From: Cepaea nemoralis
Taxonomy: Eukaryota; Mollusca; Gastropoda; Stylommatophora; Helicidae
Assembly (NCBI GenBank): GCA_014155875.1
Contig: JACEFZ010027925.1
Coordinates: forward strand, 310,001-374,000
Reading direction: 5' to 3'
Length of the DNA stretch: 64,000 bases
Part shown: positions 22,898-35,488 of the stretch, piece by piece
How the letters are laid out: each line of letters starts with the position of its first letter
Position numbering within the stretch: position 1 is the first letter of the stretch
Notes under the pieces: generated by a model
Seen by the model: only the letters and a program-made list of their open reading frames with translations
What the model was told of the DNA's origin: nothing
The model's database searches: none
Translations under genes and position numbers: made by a program

Positions 22898-24790
22898 ACA
22901 ATAGTCATCTATGGAGTTGTGTGGTGGTGGTGTAGGCAGTCATCTGTGGGGTTGTTGGGTGGTGTAGGCAGTCATCTGTGGGGTTGTTGGGTGGAGTAGG
23001 CAGTCATCTGTGGGGATGTTGGGGGGTGTAGGCAGTCATCTATGGGTAGTGTGGTGGTGGTGTAGGCAGTCATCTGTGGTGTTGGGTGGTGTAGGCAGTC
23101 ATCTGTGGGGTTGTTGGGTGGTGTAGGCAGTCATCTGTGGGGTTGTTGGGTGGTGTAGGCAGTCATATATGGGTGGTGGTGGTGTAGGCAGTCATCTGTG
23201 GGGTTGTTGGGTGGTGTAGGCAGTCATCTGTGGGGTTGTTGGGTGGTGTAGGCAGTCATCTATGGGTAGTGTGGTGGTGGTGTAGGCAGTCATCTATGGG
23301 TAGTGTGGTGGTGGTGTAGGCAGTCATCTATGGGTAGTGTGGTGGTGGTGTAGGCAGTCATCTATGGGTAGTGTGGTGGTGTAGGCAGTCATCTATGGAT
23401 AGTGTGGTGGTGGTGTAGGCAGTCATCTGTGGGGTTGTTGGGTGGTGTAGGCAGTCATCTATGGCTAGTGTGGTGGTGTAGGCAGTCATCTATGAGGTTG
23501 TGTGGTGGTGTAGGCAGTCATCTATGGGCTTGTGTGGTGGTGTAGGCAGTCATCTGGGGTTGTGTGGTGGTGTAGGCAGTCATCAGTGGGGTGGTGTAGG
23601 CAGTCATTGATGGAGCTTTTTGGTGGTGTAGGCAGTCATCTATGGAGTTGTGTAGTGGTGTAGGCATTCATCTATGGGTAGTGTGGTGGTGTAGGCAGTC
23701 ATCTATGGGTAGTGTGGTGTAGGCAGTCATCTATGGAGTTGTGTGGTGGGGTAGGCAGTCATCTATGGAGTTGTGTGGTGGTGTAGGCAGTCATCTATGG
23801 AGTGGTGTGGTGGTGTATTCAGTCATCTATGGAGTTGTGTGGTGGTGTAGGCAGTCATCTATGGAGTTGTGTGGTTGTGTAGGCAGTCATCTGTGGAGTC
23901 ATGTGGTGGTGTAGACAGTCATCTATGGAGTCATGTGGTGGTGTAGACAGTCATCTATGGAGTTGTGTGGTGGTGTAGGCAGTCATCTATGGAGTCATGT
24001 GGTGGTGTAGGCAGTCATCTATGTAGTCATGTGGTGGTGTAGGCAGTCATCTATGGAGTCGTGGTGGTGTAGGCAGTCATCTATGGAGGTGTGGTGGTGT
24101 AGGCAGTCATCTATGGAGTCATGTGGTGGTGTAGGCAGTCATCTATGGAGTTGTGTGGTGGTGTAGGCATTCATCTGTGGGGTTGTGTAGGCAGTCATCT
24201 ATGGAGTTGTGTTGTGGTGTAGGCAGTCACCTGTGGGGTTGTGTGGTGGTGTAGGCAGTCATCTGTTGGGTTGTTTGGTGGTGTAGGCAGTCATCTGTGG
24301 GGTTGTGTGGTGGTGTAGGCAGTCATCTGTGAGGTTGTGTGGTGGTGTAGGCAGTCATCTATGGGGTTGTATGGTGGTGTATTCAGTCATCTGTGTGGTT
24401 GGTGTGGTGGTGTAGGCAGTCATCTATGGGGTTGTATGGTGGTGTAGGCAGTCATCTATGGTGGTGTAGGCATTCATCTGTGGAGTTGTATGGTGGTGTA
24501 GGCAGTCACCTGTGGGGTTGTGTGGTGGTGTAGGCATTCATCTGTGGAGTTGTGTGGTGGTGTAGGCAGTCATCTATGGGGTTGTATAGTGGTGTAGGCA
24601 GTCATCTGTGGTGGTGTAGGCAGTCATCTATGGGGTTGTTTGGTGGTGTAGGCAGTCATCTGTGGGGTTGTGTGGTGGTGTATGCAGTCATTTGTGGGGT
24701 TTTGTGGTGGTGTAGGCAGTCATCTGTGGGGTTGTGTTGTGGTGTATGCAGTCATCTGTGGGGTTGTTTGGTGGTGTCTGGGCTGCCCAT
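22898..24790. repeat. 32-bp minisatellite, right part
   Basis: About 57 copies of GTGTAGGCAGTCATCTATGG with variable spacers such as GGTTGTGTGGTG, GGGTTGTTGGGTG, GGGTAGTGTGGTG and GAGTCATGTGGTG. The variants are locally clustered, indicating expansion in blocks. Confidence 0.97.
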
Positions 24791-24949
24791 GGTTCAGAAG
24801 ATCAAGGCACTGTTTTGGCTTTGATCATTCATGTCAAATGTACAAAACAAAATCAGTTTCCTCTGCTTCCTAGGGTAAAAGAGAAGTGACAAAGAACACA
24901 AGAAAAAATAAGTTATGTTTTTGAGTAAAGTTTATAGCACTGATAATAA

Positions 24950-25225
24950 AATGTGTGAAAACCATACTTGACGCAGGCTAATTATGTGAAAACCAGAATA
25001 GACATTGGGAGAGTGTGTGAGATCCATAATATACACAGGCAAGGTGTGCGAGAACCAGAATAAACAGGCACAGTGTGTGACAACCAGAGAAGACACAAGT
25101 AACATGTGTGAGAATTAGAATAGACACAGGTAAAGTGTGAGAACCAGAATAGACACCGAAACAGTATATGAGAATTGGAATAACCACATGTCAAGTGTGT
25201 TAGAATAGCCACTGGTAAAGTCTGT
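24950..25225. repeat. ~30-bp degenerate minisatellite
   Basis: Copies resemble GTGTGAGAACCAGAATAGAC followed by ACAGGTAAA, about 8 diverged copies ending about 110 bp before the HMG exon at 25338. Confidence 0.8.
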
Positions 25226-25337
25226 GCATGCACTGAAGTTGTCAGTCAAGTTTCCAGTCTGTGACATGTGACAGGTGACACTTTGCTTACAAATCTATGA
25301 TGTGCCAGGCAGTAAACACATCACATTTGTCTCCTAG

Positions 25338-25407
25338 ACTCAGTACACAGATGCATTGAAAGCTTACCACAACTCTCCCGCCTACCAGGCCTGGATTGCT
25401 GCTAAAG
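25338..25407 (+). CDS. SMARCE1: SMARCE1 exon, end of HMG box
   Basis: This is a 70-nt exon after TCTCCTAG and before GTATGA. It reads TQYTDALKAYHNSPAYQAW then IAAK plus one base (phase 1). The KAYHNSPAY motif is diagnostic for SMARCE1 and closes helix 3 of the HMG box. The phase allows direct in-frame splicing to the exon at 27366 (giving AAKGEGS) or to a candidate exon at 26358. Confidence 0.97.
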
Positions 25408-25514
25408 GTATGACATTGTTTTCTTCAACTCATTCTCCTCTTCCTCCTTGCTGTTATTGTGGCTTTTACTCTTTCTCCTGTTCCTCCTACTACATTCTTC
25501 TGGGGTGTCTGTCA

Positions 25515-25930
25515 TATAAGCAGGTGGGGGTCTTTCATGTTGGACGGCGCTCACCATGAAACGGCGCTCATCTGACACCCCACATTATGCTAACGGCTTC
25601 GGATGAAGGAACGCAAATAGGAGGTTACAGGCCTTACCCTTGTGCAAGGAAATGCAACCTGAAGAATGAATGTCATGGCAGGACAGACCAGGCCCTAAAC
25701 CTTGGTTGGCAACTGATCTTGGGTGGAAGCTCTGACAGGTGGACAGTCAAAGTATTGCTTTACTGATTCTGCAGCTTGTCTTGTTCCAGACATATTGGTG
25801 TTACCATTCCTCTGGCGTAAACTAGGCAGGCCAAGAGAGAGATCATACTGCAAAGGCAACACATGGTGTCTACAATTCAGCCCAGGCTTTGTGCAATGGA
25901 GAGCTATAACTCCATGTTACAAACTATCAT
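25515..25930 (-). repeat. Dispersed repeat R, minus copy
   Basis: The reverse complement matches 42860-43250 closely over about 400 bp. Shared runs include GGCCTGCCTAGTTTACTCCA (here TTTACGCCA), TCTGGAACAAGACAAGCTGC and AATGTGGGGTGT. No coding capacity was recognised; the class is unknown. Confidence 0.88.
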
Positions 25931-26059
25931 TTATGAAGAGACCAAGTACCAGTTGGCCATCTTTGGGAATATGTATAAGTATGGCAGCGTCGAAACCTGT
26001 ACTATCTAACATTTTCTGTGTAACATTTCTTATCTTTTATCTGGCCCTATATTTACTAA

Positions 26060-26280
26060 ACAGTTTATTCCCGTATCAGAACTGACAAAGTTCAGTTAGT
26101 AATCACAAATCTTAAAAATCCCCTTGTTCAAATAATGTTCATGAATGCTAAGTTAATCTATTTTACTAAAACAGTTTAGCCCCTTTTTTTGAACTGACAA
26201 AGTCCAGTTAGTAATCACAATTTTAGAAATCCCATGTTCAAATAACATTCATGAATGCTAAGTTATCTTACAGAAGGGTT
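26060..26280. repeat. Two-copy tandem duplication, ~117 bp
   Basis: AACTGACAAAGTTCAGTTAG and AACTGACAAAGTCCAGTTAG begin two copies. Each also contains AATCACAA and TTCATGAATGCTAAGTTA. Confidence 0.85.
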
Positions 26281-26357
26281 TTCCCCCTTAGTTTGTTACA
26301 ATTCTACTATTGGCTTTGTTGGATACAACATTTTTGATATTTGTTGGTATATTCCAG

Positions 26358-26434
26358 CTGAGAGAGAAGCTGTTGACGAAGATGAACCAGTTGTTCGGCC
26401 AGAGAGACCCCCCTGCATCTTCCCAAAAACCTGA
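26358..26434 (+). CDS. SMARCE1: Candidate SMARCE1 cassette or alternative last exon
   Basis: An acceptor-like TATTCCAG precedes an open frame that continues the phase of the HMG exon and reads AEREAVDEDEPVVRPERPP to a TGA at 26432. The first residues resemble the Ala/Glu-rich segment that follows the HMG box in vertebrates (RAEAALEEES). No clean donor is visible. A 33-nt version ending at 26390 would be phase-compatible with the next exon but is followed by TTGTTC rather than GT. AATAAA at 26436 and 26485 would suit a short isoform ending here. This could also be chance. Confidence 0.35.
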
Positions 26435-26639
26435 AAATAAATATTTCATTTAACATGTGTGAATATGTGGCTGTAATACTAGAAAATAAAGGTACTGTTG
26501 TTTGTGTGGTTTTGTTGATAGAAAGTGAGGGGAAGACGGTAAAAATTTTTGGGGATTACAGTTTGTAAAAAATTTGGGGGGAAAGGGGACAGGGAAAAGG
26601 GTGTGATTAGTTTGTAGAAAGTGAGGACGAAGTCAGAGG

Positions 26640-27220
26640 AAAAATATGTGTGGTTACTCATCTCATCCATCTCATCATGTTCCTCTTGTACCTTGCGGTG
26701 TCGAGGTGAAGTATAAACTTCGTGAGAGTGCCCGATTATGGGCTTCATATATCGACATTCCCATGGATTCTGCTATTCCCTCCGTCCAACGTTTACGTGG
26801 TCGGCCTCTTCCTCTGTTTCCATCTGGTCTGTACATCATTGCTTGTTGTGGCATGCTGTTGACTGGTAACCTACTTGCATGGCCAAACCATTTGACTTGC
26901 TGCTTTCTAATAAAATCTAGTGCTGCTTTAACCCCCACTTTAGTCCTGATTTCTTCATTTCTGATCTTATCTCTTCTTGATACGTTGAGTATTCTTCTCA
27001 GGAACCTCATTTCTGTTGTTGTGATTTTTCTTTTCTCTTTTTCTGTCATTGTCCAGGTTTGGCATTGGTAGCACAGAGTTGGTAGGAAGATTGTGTTGTA
27101 AAGTGCTTTCTTTAGTAGTTATTGATACATGTTTGTTCTTTAGTATTGGTGCCATTTGTCCAATGAGTTGATTTGCCTTATTGCACATATTTTCGATCTC
27201 GTCTTCTGATCGGGCCATTA
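26640..27220 (-). pseudogene. LINE reverse transcriptase C-terminal fragment
   Basis: Minus-strand frames read MRFLRRILNVSRRDKIRNEE, then DFIRKQQVKWFGHASRLP and RPDGNRGRGRPRKRW. This is the characteristic post-thumb region of non-LTR reverse transcriptases. Upstream on the same strand (27218-26967) a second frame, with ANQLIGQMAPILKNKHVS, belongs to the same element. Catalytic motifs are absent. Confidence 0.85.
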
Positions 27221-27365
27221 CTTCCTGGGTACTTGAAACTTTTTATTGTTTAAAGGGATGTTCTTTTAGGTGAATTGATAATTGAAAAAATTGTAACATT
27301 TCATTTTATTAATCATGTTCATTTGTAAATTTACATTACCCTTTTTTTTTTCCGGGTTTCAAAAG

Positions 27366-27410
27366 GTGAAGGGTCAAGAATCAGTATTCTACCAATGGAT
27401 GATGATGATG
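27366..27410 (+). CDS. SMARCE1: SMARCE1 exon, acidic linker
   Basis: This is a 45-nt exon after a T-rich tract and TTTCAAAAG, before GTAGGT. In the frame set by its neighbours it encodes EGSRISILPMDDDD with split codons at both ends. It matches the vertebrate stretch [20 protein letters not shown]. A LINE fragment on the opposite strand ends about 150 bp upstream. Confidence 0.85.
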
Positions 27411-28130
27411 GTAGGTCAAGGAGCTAGTCAGTTTTGTACACACTAATTTTTTTTTCCATACTGTTTTTCCCAGTAAAATATGTTCTCACATTGCTTCCTC
27501 TGTGCTGTTTCGGTTTCCACTTCTTTAACTGTTCTTTTTTTGTCTATTTGTTTAATTCCGTCTATCTTTTTCCATTATTAACTACCTATGCATTTCCCAT
27601 TCTGTAATTAGTGCTAGAAATTCTTACCAAAATCATGTCAAAATTACTCAGGACATGCCCACTTGTGCCCCTTCTGCCTTAGAGATGTAGAGGAGGGGGA
27701 AAGGTTTATAGTCCATGGTCAGTTGGTTAGCCATGCTTTTGTGTCATCCTGTCCCAACGATTCTTCCGTAAATTGTCACTGCCAATATAGTACCTTGCGG
27801 GTATGGCGGGGGGGGGGGGGGTCTTGAGCCTGGGGAAATTTAAAGGGCGCCGGGTAGTGCAGTCGCGCGAACTCTGCAGGTTAGAGTTTTTTTTTTGCCC
27901 CTGACAAAAAAAACCACCCCCTTAAACAGAGGATTAAAACCCCGGGGTTTCCCCCAAAGGAGAATCGGCATTTAGCCACTTGGCCCCACCAACCCCCTGG
28001 TAGTGCTAAATTGGAATTCCTTATTTCATCGGTCTGGCCGCATGTAGCATTAATTGGGTTTTTTTTTGAACAGGCGATAGGTTCCCCCTCGCCCCGGGTC
28101 TTTTGTTTTATCTAGAAATGCCATGGGGGG

Positions 28131-28644
28131 CGTCAGGGTCTTACAATCTAAGAATTGGCTGCTGGACCTAACATATGCGAGACATCCCACAAGTACAGAA
28201 TGATTTGAGGGGACACAGGGTAACACTAAGTTTTGAGGGTTTTATTTAAAAATTCACAGGAAAACACAATCTAATTGGCATGGGGCCCATCACAAGGGGA
28301 ATATCCCCACTCTATACACAAACATCAATGCACTCAAAAACTCAAACCCACAGCAAAGCGTTTTTAATCTTCTAAAAAAAAGAAAAGAGCAATCGACATT
28401 CAGGCACAGAAAAAAAGGAGCCGCTTTCATACACTCAGTTTGTCCGACCCCCTAGGTGTTTTGGCTTTTTCCCCGCTCACAGTGCTTGCCCTGTGGTTTC
28501 AGCGCACCCGAAAATTTTGAAATGCGTACGCTTGTACGGGCTTGACCCTTGACGGCACTCTCTCCCGTCAAAAAAACCCTGTGAATATGTAATGGTGTTG
28601 CCGGCGGGGAAACGATGTCGGGCATAGCAAGGGAGTTATAAACC
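28131..28644 (-). repeat. Downstream (3') LTR, heavily corrupted
   Basis: This copy aligns throughout with 35489-36009 (for example CATATGCGAGA, CAAGTACAGAATGATTTGA, GACATTCAGGCACAGAAA) but has many lengthened homopolymers and substitutions. Confidence 0.9.
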
Positions 28645-30149
28645 CCCCCCCCCGGTTTCTTTTCATGAAAGATTCTATTTTTTTCATGTGATCTCTGAAA
28701 TTCAGGGTTACTTTTTTTAAACCCAATCAGAATTTTCCCCATTGGTTGTCAATACCCTGGCATGGGTTTTAAAAAAAAATTTACATAAGTATTGTAAATT
28801 ATCCCAATTAAGCCCATGCGGTATTAAAAACTTCAACACCCCAAGTATCACCCTCTCGAGGGAAATGATCACCTTTTTGGCAATTTTGACCCAGTAGACC
28901 GGTAGAACCAGCAATCAATGCAACTCCCTGAAAACCAACAAAAAAAAAAAACGAAATAATATGTCCTTTAGACATCAGGTTAGACCTTTTAAAACGTCTT
29001 AAAGAAAAGAATTCAACTGAAAGATTTCCCAAACCCAAATTGGTTAGGGACCTCTCATGTTGGTCTAAAATTTTTGGCAATTTTTTCCAATGCCCAGCTG
29101 ATGCAATTTGGAGTGGGGAAAATTTGGAAAACACAATGGCTTTTTTTAAAATTACACATTATATTTTTTCGATTTACCCCCCTTTGGTGTAACCCTTTTT
29201 GGACCCCCTTTAAATGAAAGGGAAAAAATTTTAAACAGATTTTAAAATAATAAATTACAATTATTAATATATTTCTCAGGTCATAGTTGATACTTCTTTA
29301 CAATAGTGAAAAAAGTCCCCTACTGTGAATCAGTTAATCAAGATTTTGATTCTCAGATTACATTATTTCCCAAAAAATATTAAAAACAAAATTTTGTGTA
29401 TTTAAAATTTCGTGTTTCAAAAAATTTTTTACAAGCGTCTTTAAAATTTTTAATTTTTTTCATAGTCTGCTTTTTTTGTTTAAATTTCTAATTTTCCGGG
29501 AAAATACACAGGGAACAGCTGATTAAGCAAATAGTTTTTTACAAAATTGTTCCGTAATGATTTTTAAATACCGGAATTTTAACGTTTTTCATTCGCGGGT
29601 GTTTTCGAGGTTTTTTTGGGGCTTTGGAACGATCAATACAGTGGAGTAACTGTCCCAGTTTTTTTCCCAAAAATCGTTCAATTCACACGGGATAAAATTT
29701 TGCTGGAAACTCCAGTTTGAAAAGGTCCCAAAGGAAATTTAAATTGTTCTTTTTTTTTTAAACCTTGGGGGTAATTTTACGACACGGCATGGGGCACTGT
29801 TCTTAGTTTATAATTTTAAATAATTAATACTGTTCACTTTCAAAACCACATACACGCACTTTACAACACAATTATCCCCTTATTTTAAAACACTATAATA
29901 TTACAGGGGAAATGATCCCTATCAAAATGATTTAGTTGACACTCACAGTTTTCTGGAAAAAAAATTTCATTAATGGCTTGGGGGTTTTTGACACACTGAA
30001 ATAGACATCGGGACAACGCGACAAAAGATCACCCAGTGTTTTTGATTTGCCAGGGAGGTGTCTCACTTAAAAGCTGTGGGTCTTGAAGCAAAAGGGGGAC
30101 CATCGAGCTATCATATGGTTCTTTGGCACTCCAGTTTTAAATAAAGTCA

Positions 30150-30900
30150 AGGGACTTTTGTAGATTCTACAAAAAAATCCTTCCCAAAGGGAAAGGAATT
30201 GGGCAACTCGTTATTTCAAACACTAAAGCGAGGGCTTTTCCCTTTTGTGGGGTCGACCAAGTGCGTTTTTCTTGGTTTAAGTTTCCTGGATAGGTTTAAA
30301 AAACAGGGGGTGCAAAAAGCCGTCATGTTCCGTAATAGTACCGCCCCCCAAACGCCACGGAGCTCGCAACCCTTTCGCAATCTGAAAGGAAAATGAAAAA
30401 TTTTGGGAATTTGAGAATGGGATTCTTTAAATATTCTCAGAAAAAAAGGACAATCTTTCTGGAATGCAAAATTTTTGGCATTCGTTGTTTACCCAATTTT
30501 TTTTGGGGGGCTTTTTTTAGTATGTTTGTAAAACTTTCAGTCAGTTCAGCAAAACTGGTATGAACTGCCGGGAATAATTTAGAAGTCCTAATACACTTTT
30601 GACTTGTTTTTTTCGTGTCGGGAAATGATAGTTTTAGAATTTTTGGGCACGAAAGTTTTTCGTCAGTTGTGACCCAAAACCCCTTAGAGGGTTTTATAAC
30701 CCCAAAAAGGAGATTTCTTGGTAGGCTATTTTTCAACTTTTTGGGAGGTTTTAAAAGTAAGTCCGTGCCTGATCCGTTCAAAAGTCTGGGTTTTAATGCG
30801 TTATGTGCTCGGGCATTTTTCGTTGTGTGTACACGATGTCGTCCTGTACGAGATGATATTTTTTATGTCCGTAAGTAAAGTTTGCATGCGTACGAATGGG
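30150..30900 (-). pseudogene. Gypsy reverse transcriptase/RNase H remnant
   Basis: Read on the minus strand, a VQDDIV piece at 30835-30849 sits where the Y-x-D-D RT motif is expected. It is followed by LLLKPPKKLK, then FAELTESFTNILKKAPQKK, which matches the segment after the RT thumb in Gypsy pol. Further along (about 30380-30330) pieces of the RNase H start are visible around GAVLL in another frame. Many frame breaks and stops make it non-functional as written. Confidence 0.75.
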
Positions 30901-33599
30901 CAGGTGCATTAACAAGCCCCAAAAGGTAATTTTCCCATTTGTACAAACCCCAAGGTGTGGCAAAGGCGCAATGTTGCCTGTTTGTCTAACCCTTATTGCC
31001 AGTAACCTTTTGTCAAGTCCCGTTTCGTTTAAAATACCTAGAGTCTGTCAGCTCCGTCAGCAGTTCCTCGCAGTTGGGCATTTGGGTTTTAAATCCCAAA
31101 TGTGTAATTTTATTTAATTTCCCATAGTCTATTTCAGAGTCTTATTGTGTCTCCTTTTTTGGGTTTAAAGACATTGGAGAAGAAAAAGTGGATTGCGATC
31201 GTCTAATGTGTTTTTCTTTTCTAAGTCAATGATTTTCCCGATGCAGTTTTTCCTTTTTAATGTTTAAAGGAATTGTGTAGGGTTGCATTTTATTGGTGTT
31301 TGGAAGTCAGAGTAATGTGGTGTTGTACCCGTTTTGGTTTTTCCCGGGTTGTTTGGGGAAAAATGGGACTGTAGGCCTGTTGAGTTGTTTGCAAACTGGC
31401 GGTGTCTCTTGAGTTAACTGGGGGGGTTTTTCTTAAGTTTTGTAAACAGTTCGTGTGTTTTGTGCTGGTGTTGGTATTTTGTCGCTTTCTTTTGTCGCCT
31501 TCAGGTCGATTTTTGTTTTACTGGCTGCTGGGACGTCTTTTTCGTTGTCCCTGTTGTAAATATGGTCTTAGCATATTTATTGGAATATTTTTTTTTTTGT
31601 CTTTTTAAATTGAAATTTTATAGTCAACCCGGTGAAATTTTTCTTAGTACCTTTAAATGGTCCTTTCCAAGAATCGGTCAGTAATTGTCGGTCGCCCAGG
31701 TAGGGCAGTAGTTTCGTCCCGTTCCCCGGTTTTCAGGTTATGTCCCGTTTCCTTTGTTTTCATATTGTCTTACATCGCCCAGAAATTTTTTTCAGTGCTT
31801 CTTTTGGGAATAATACAAGATTTAATTATCCTTTTACGCCCAAAGAAAGTTACATATTCCCTATGATGTATTGGGGTTTTAAATACAGGAGTTGCTTCAG
31901 AACATGGAAAAGGGATAATTAATGGGCCCCGTGGTTTGGAAACCCTAGATAAGGGTTTGAATGGAGAGAACCCCGTGTTGGGCTGAGGGACCTCGGGATA
32001 TGCGAATAGTAGGCGGCAAATAGATGTCCCAATTTTTGGGATATTCTTGGGGCTTTGGGGAAAACCTATGCTTTAGTCCCCGTTAAAATTTTCTATTACT
32101 CCCCGGGCGGGGTGAGGTGGGACGGGAGTTGAAACATTTTTTCACACCCAACCCTTTTTGGGGAAAATTTTAGTGGATGCAGAAAAATTGACTTCCACGG
32201 CGGATAAAAAAAAGTATCAGGGAAAACCCATCCTTTAAAAAAAACATGGAAAAAACTTTCCAAATTTTATCATTGGCAGTTATGTTTTTGAGAGGAAAAA
32301 GCTTCAGGCCCGCGGCCCACAAGATCAATAATTTTAACTATAAATCTATTTCCTTTTAGATGTTTTCATGATTTAGAGGACCCACAAAGTCAACAGATAT
32401 TTTTTTTAAAAGGGGCGACTGGCTAAAACGTAAACCCGTAATTCCGCCTGTGGGGGTTTCCCCTTTTTTATAGTTTTCGGGCAGATGTCAAACTTTTGCA
32501 ATATTTTTTAGTGTCATTAAGAATTTTGGCCAAAAAAACTGTGGGCAACAAAACTAGATTGGGCCCTTTTAATACCCAAAATGCCCTGCAAAAAGGGATA
32601 TCCCTGGGCAAGATGTAAGGCTTGCTTACCCGGGATTTGTGGCCCAAAAAAGTTTGCTCTTTGGGGGGTGGGGTGTCACCTCTGGTATAGGCCTAGTGAG
32701 GATGCAATTTTTTGAGAGCAAAATGCCATCTTGCTTCTTAGTTAACCTTTGGTTTTGGCCCATCAGATTAAAATACTTATATAATGAAGGATCAGCCTTT
32801 TGGGCTGTTACAAATTTTCCTTCATGGTTTTGAAGGTAGTAATACTGGGCTTAGCATTTCTATCGCCTCAGTTTGATCCCAATTTTTTCTTGCACTCTTT
32901 GCAGCAGATCTAGTTAATGCGTTCACCTTTCAGTTTTATGAGATGAGGTGAAATAATTGGATCCAAAGATTTCATTTGGGGGTGAAACAAAGGGGTCAAT
33001 GATTTTATTGGGGGTGGGGATGCAATTGGATCACTGATTTCATGTGATGATAGTGCTGCATTAGCTAGCATACAATTATTTGATGATAACACACTTTCCA
33101 TGGTGACATTAAATGGAGATGATGTTAATTAAACATCAATACATACAGATTTAAAGGTTTTTGAGGCATCTCATTCACTTCGGGAAGGTTCCCAATGATA
33201 ACATCGCCCAAAAAGGATTGGTTAATGCTGCGCATTTGACCTTCCCCGTGAGGAATGGAGTCCCCAATTTATGCCCCTGCCAATGGATATTCTCGATATT
33301 ACCCGAGAATGTTCTGCATGTTACTGCCTGCCTGTATAGTCTGTAGGCATTATGAAAATTTTTTAAGACCTATAAGAGTGCTTCCGCTGTCTCGTAAGGG
33401 CTTTGCAGGCTTGCCATTCACATACCCATGGTGGATGTTAATTCCCGCCTTTGGAATCTATTACCAAATTAGCTTCCTCATTGGCAATAGGTATCGAGTG
33501 GCCGCATGTTAATAGGCCATTTTATGGAACTGATTACAGATGGTACATTTTTTTTGGATTAAATATATTATGGCCTGTGCTGAGTTCACAGGATGATTT

Positions 33600-34450
33600 T
33601 TAAGATGTTTTTCATCTGATGAAGAGCTATCAAACAAGGCGGCATTCGCCTTCCTGGTCATTTGTTTCCCCTTTTCCAAACATGACGCCAGTGGCCATAA
33701 GCTTTACAAAGGAAGCATTTGGTTAGCCGTTTGAAGCTTCTTCGCTCTTTATCTTGGTTATTTACATAGTTTTGCAAGAGTTAGATATGCAGGGTTCTTG
33801 TCGCCCCATCTTTTATTCCCGGGGGTGAGGAAATTGGCAAAACCTACATTTCTCAGTAGTAGGCTTAAATGTCTTTTGCCTATTGATGTATCTGATTTTG
33901 ATTTATCATAGCTAGCAGCTTTCTACGAAATTTATGTCAGGGCTCCACTAGCAAAAAAATGTTTTTTGGCTGTAAAATAGCCGACCCACGTTTCTCGATC
34001 TGCTCTACATTCATACACTCACTCTCTTGTAGAAATTTTGAAAATGATGGTGGAAGGGATGTGATGATTTTATCCCTAAGGATGAGATCTTTCAATTTGT
34101 TAAAGTCATTATTAACTTTGGCTGCTGAAAGCCATTTAATGAATATATCCCGTTTCTTTCAGGGGATGTAGTCAGAGAACGTTTTTAGTAGGTTTTGGAG
34201 TTAATTTACTGAAATGTTCTCTGTAGCCTGCTTCATCTAACAGGAAATGTGACATAATTTTTGACTTTATGTAATGGTAAACTTTTCTGAGATCTTTAGG
34301 GAAAAGTCCTATAACTTTTAGAGGTTTTCCCCCGACAAACTTCTCATATAAATAAGTTCCCCTCAGATACTGGGGGTTTGGGAGTGGGGCCATTAAAGTC
34401 TCAAAGTTCTGGGTGAAGGCTGCTATGCAGTCCCCCGAGGTATAATTTCT
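33600..34450 (-). pseudogene. Gypsy gag remnant with zinc knuckle
   Basis: The frame 34393-34172 (minus) contains KIMSHFLLDEAGYREHFSKL, like the gag segment L-x-x-x-G-Y-x-x-x-F of Gypsy elements. Downstream on the minus strand, positions 33717-33676 encode CFLCKAYGHWRHVW, a CCHC zinc knuckle whose last Cys is Trp. The frame is broken between these parts. Confidence 0.72.
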
Positions 34451-35488
34451 GACAATAAACCCTTTGGGACTTTTTTACTGGTTTTCTTTTTCCAGTCTTT
34501 CAGATTTACGAGATTCTTTTTCAACAGCTGTTTCAGCTTCAAGCTGTTTGTTTTTAGTTTTGGGGTTCAAGCTCTTCTCGTTTGCTTTGGGCTGAGATTT
34601 CTGCTTTTTTAAAATTTAGCATCTATTTCTGCTTTTAGTTTTTTCAGTCAAATCCAATTCTGACTGTTTCACTGCCCTTTCTGCCCTTTTTCGTTTCTGC
34701 ATCTATTTCTCTGTTTAGCAGCTCTTTTAGCCGCTCTGTCTTCGCGTTCTCTAGCCTTTTTCCCGTGCTAGGAGGGGTTTAAAAATTTTGTTCCCCTCCA
34801 TTTTGTCAACTCATCGCCATTAACTTTAGTTTTAAACCCACTCAATGAAGTCGTTTAGAGAAGACATGATGGAATGTTTCAATGAAAAAGAATTTTCACA
34901 CACCCCAATTTTTTTATAAAATGTTAGTAATGTGAACAATTTTTACAATATTTTTAAAAATTACAGCGTTGCCCAAATTTGCATCCAAAAGTATATAAAA
35001 AAATAATACCCAAATACTCTGGATACACTGAAGAATGGTGAAAACCCGGGCCAGGAACTTGTAGGGTCGCTAATGCCAAAGGCAAATGACCTCTACGGGT
35101 AACAGTTTCAGATGGCAAAAAACCTGTTTTCTTTTTGGGAAAGGGAAAAAAATTAGAATCTATGTCTGTTTTGATGTGTATGCTTGTCAATTAAATTTTT
35201 GGGTTTGGTTTGTATGGCGTTGAGTGTTTTTTGTTGGTCGTAATGTCGTCGTTAACAATTTTTACAAGTTTCTTTCTTTCCGAACTTTCTGCTTCAACCC
35301 CGCTTTTTCCCGTTTCACCAATACTTTACGAAGGGCAAGTTAGCCATGTTTAAAAGTTCAACCCAAATATGATGGTACATCACTTTCATTTAGATTACAC
35401 AATCACTGATGTTTTTCCACGTTAACACATTCAAAACTATGTAATTTACGTTAGTATGTTCAATGAGGACGAGCGCCCAAAGTTCACA

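Larger units (their letters stand above)
27800..35350. other. Low-confidence consensus zone
   Basis: The sequence here has exaggerated homopolymers (G-run near 27809, T-, A- and C-runs throughout) and garbled copies of sequences seen cleanly elsewhere. It becomes normal again near 35.39 kb. Poorly polished reads are the simplest explanation. Base-level statements inside it are unsafe. Confidence 0.7.

Noticed and set aside
28452..31922. Several frames of 60-115 residues as host genes
   Set aside because: They lie in the Gypsy element and the poorly resolved zone. Those with recognisable motifs are pol remnants and the rest are low-complexity noise.
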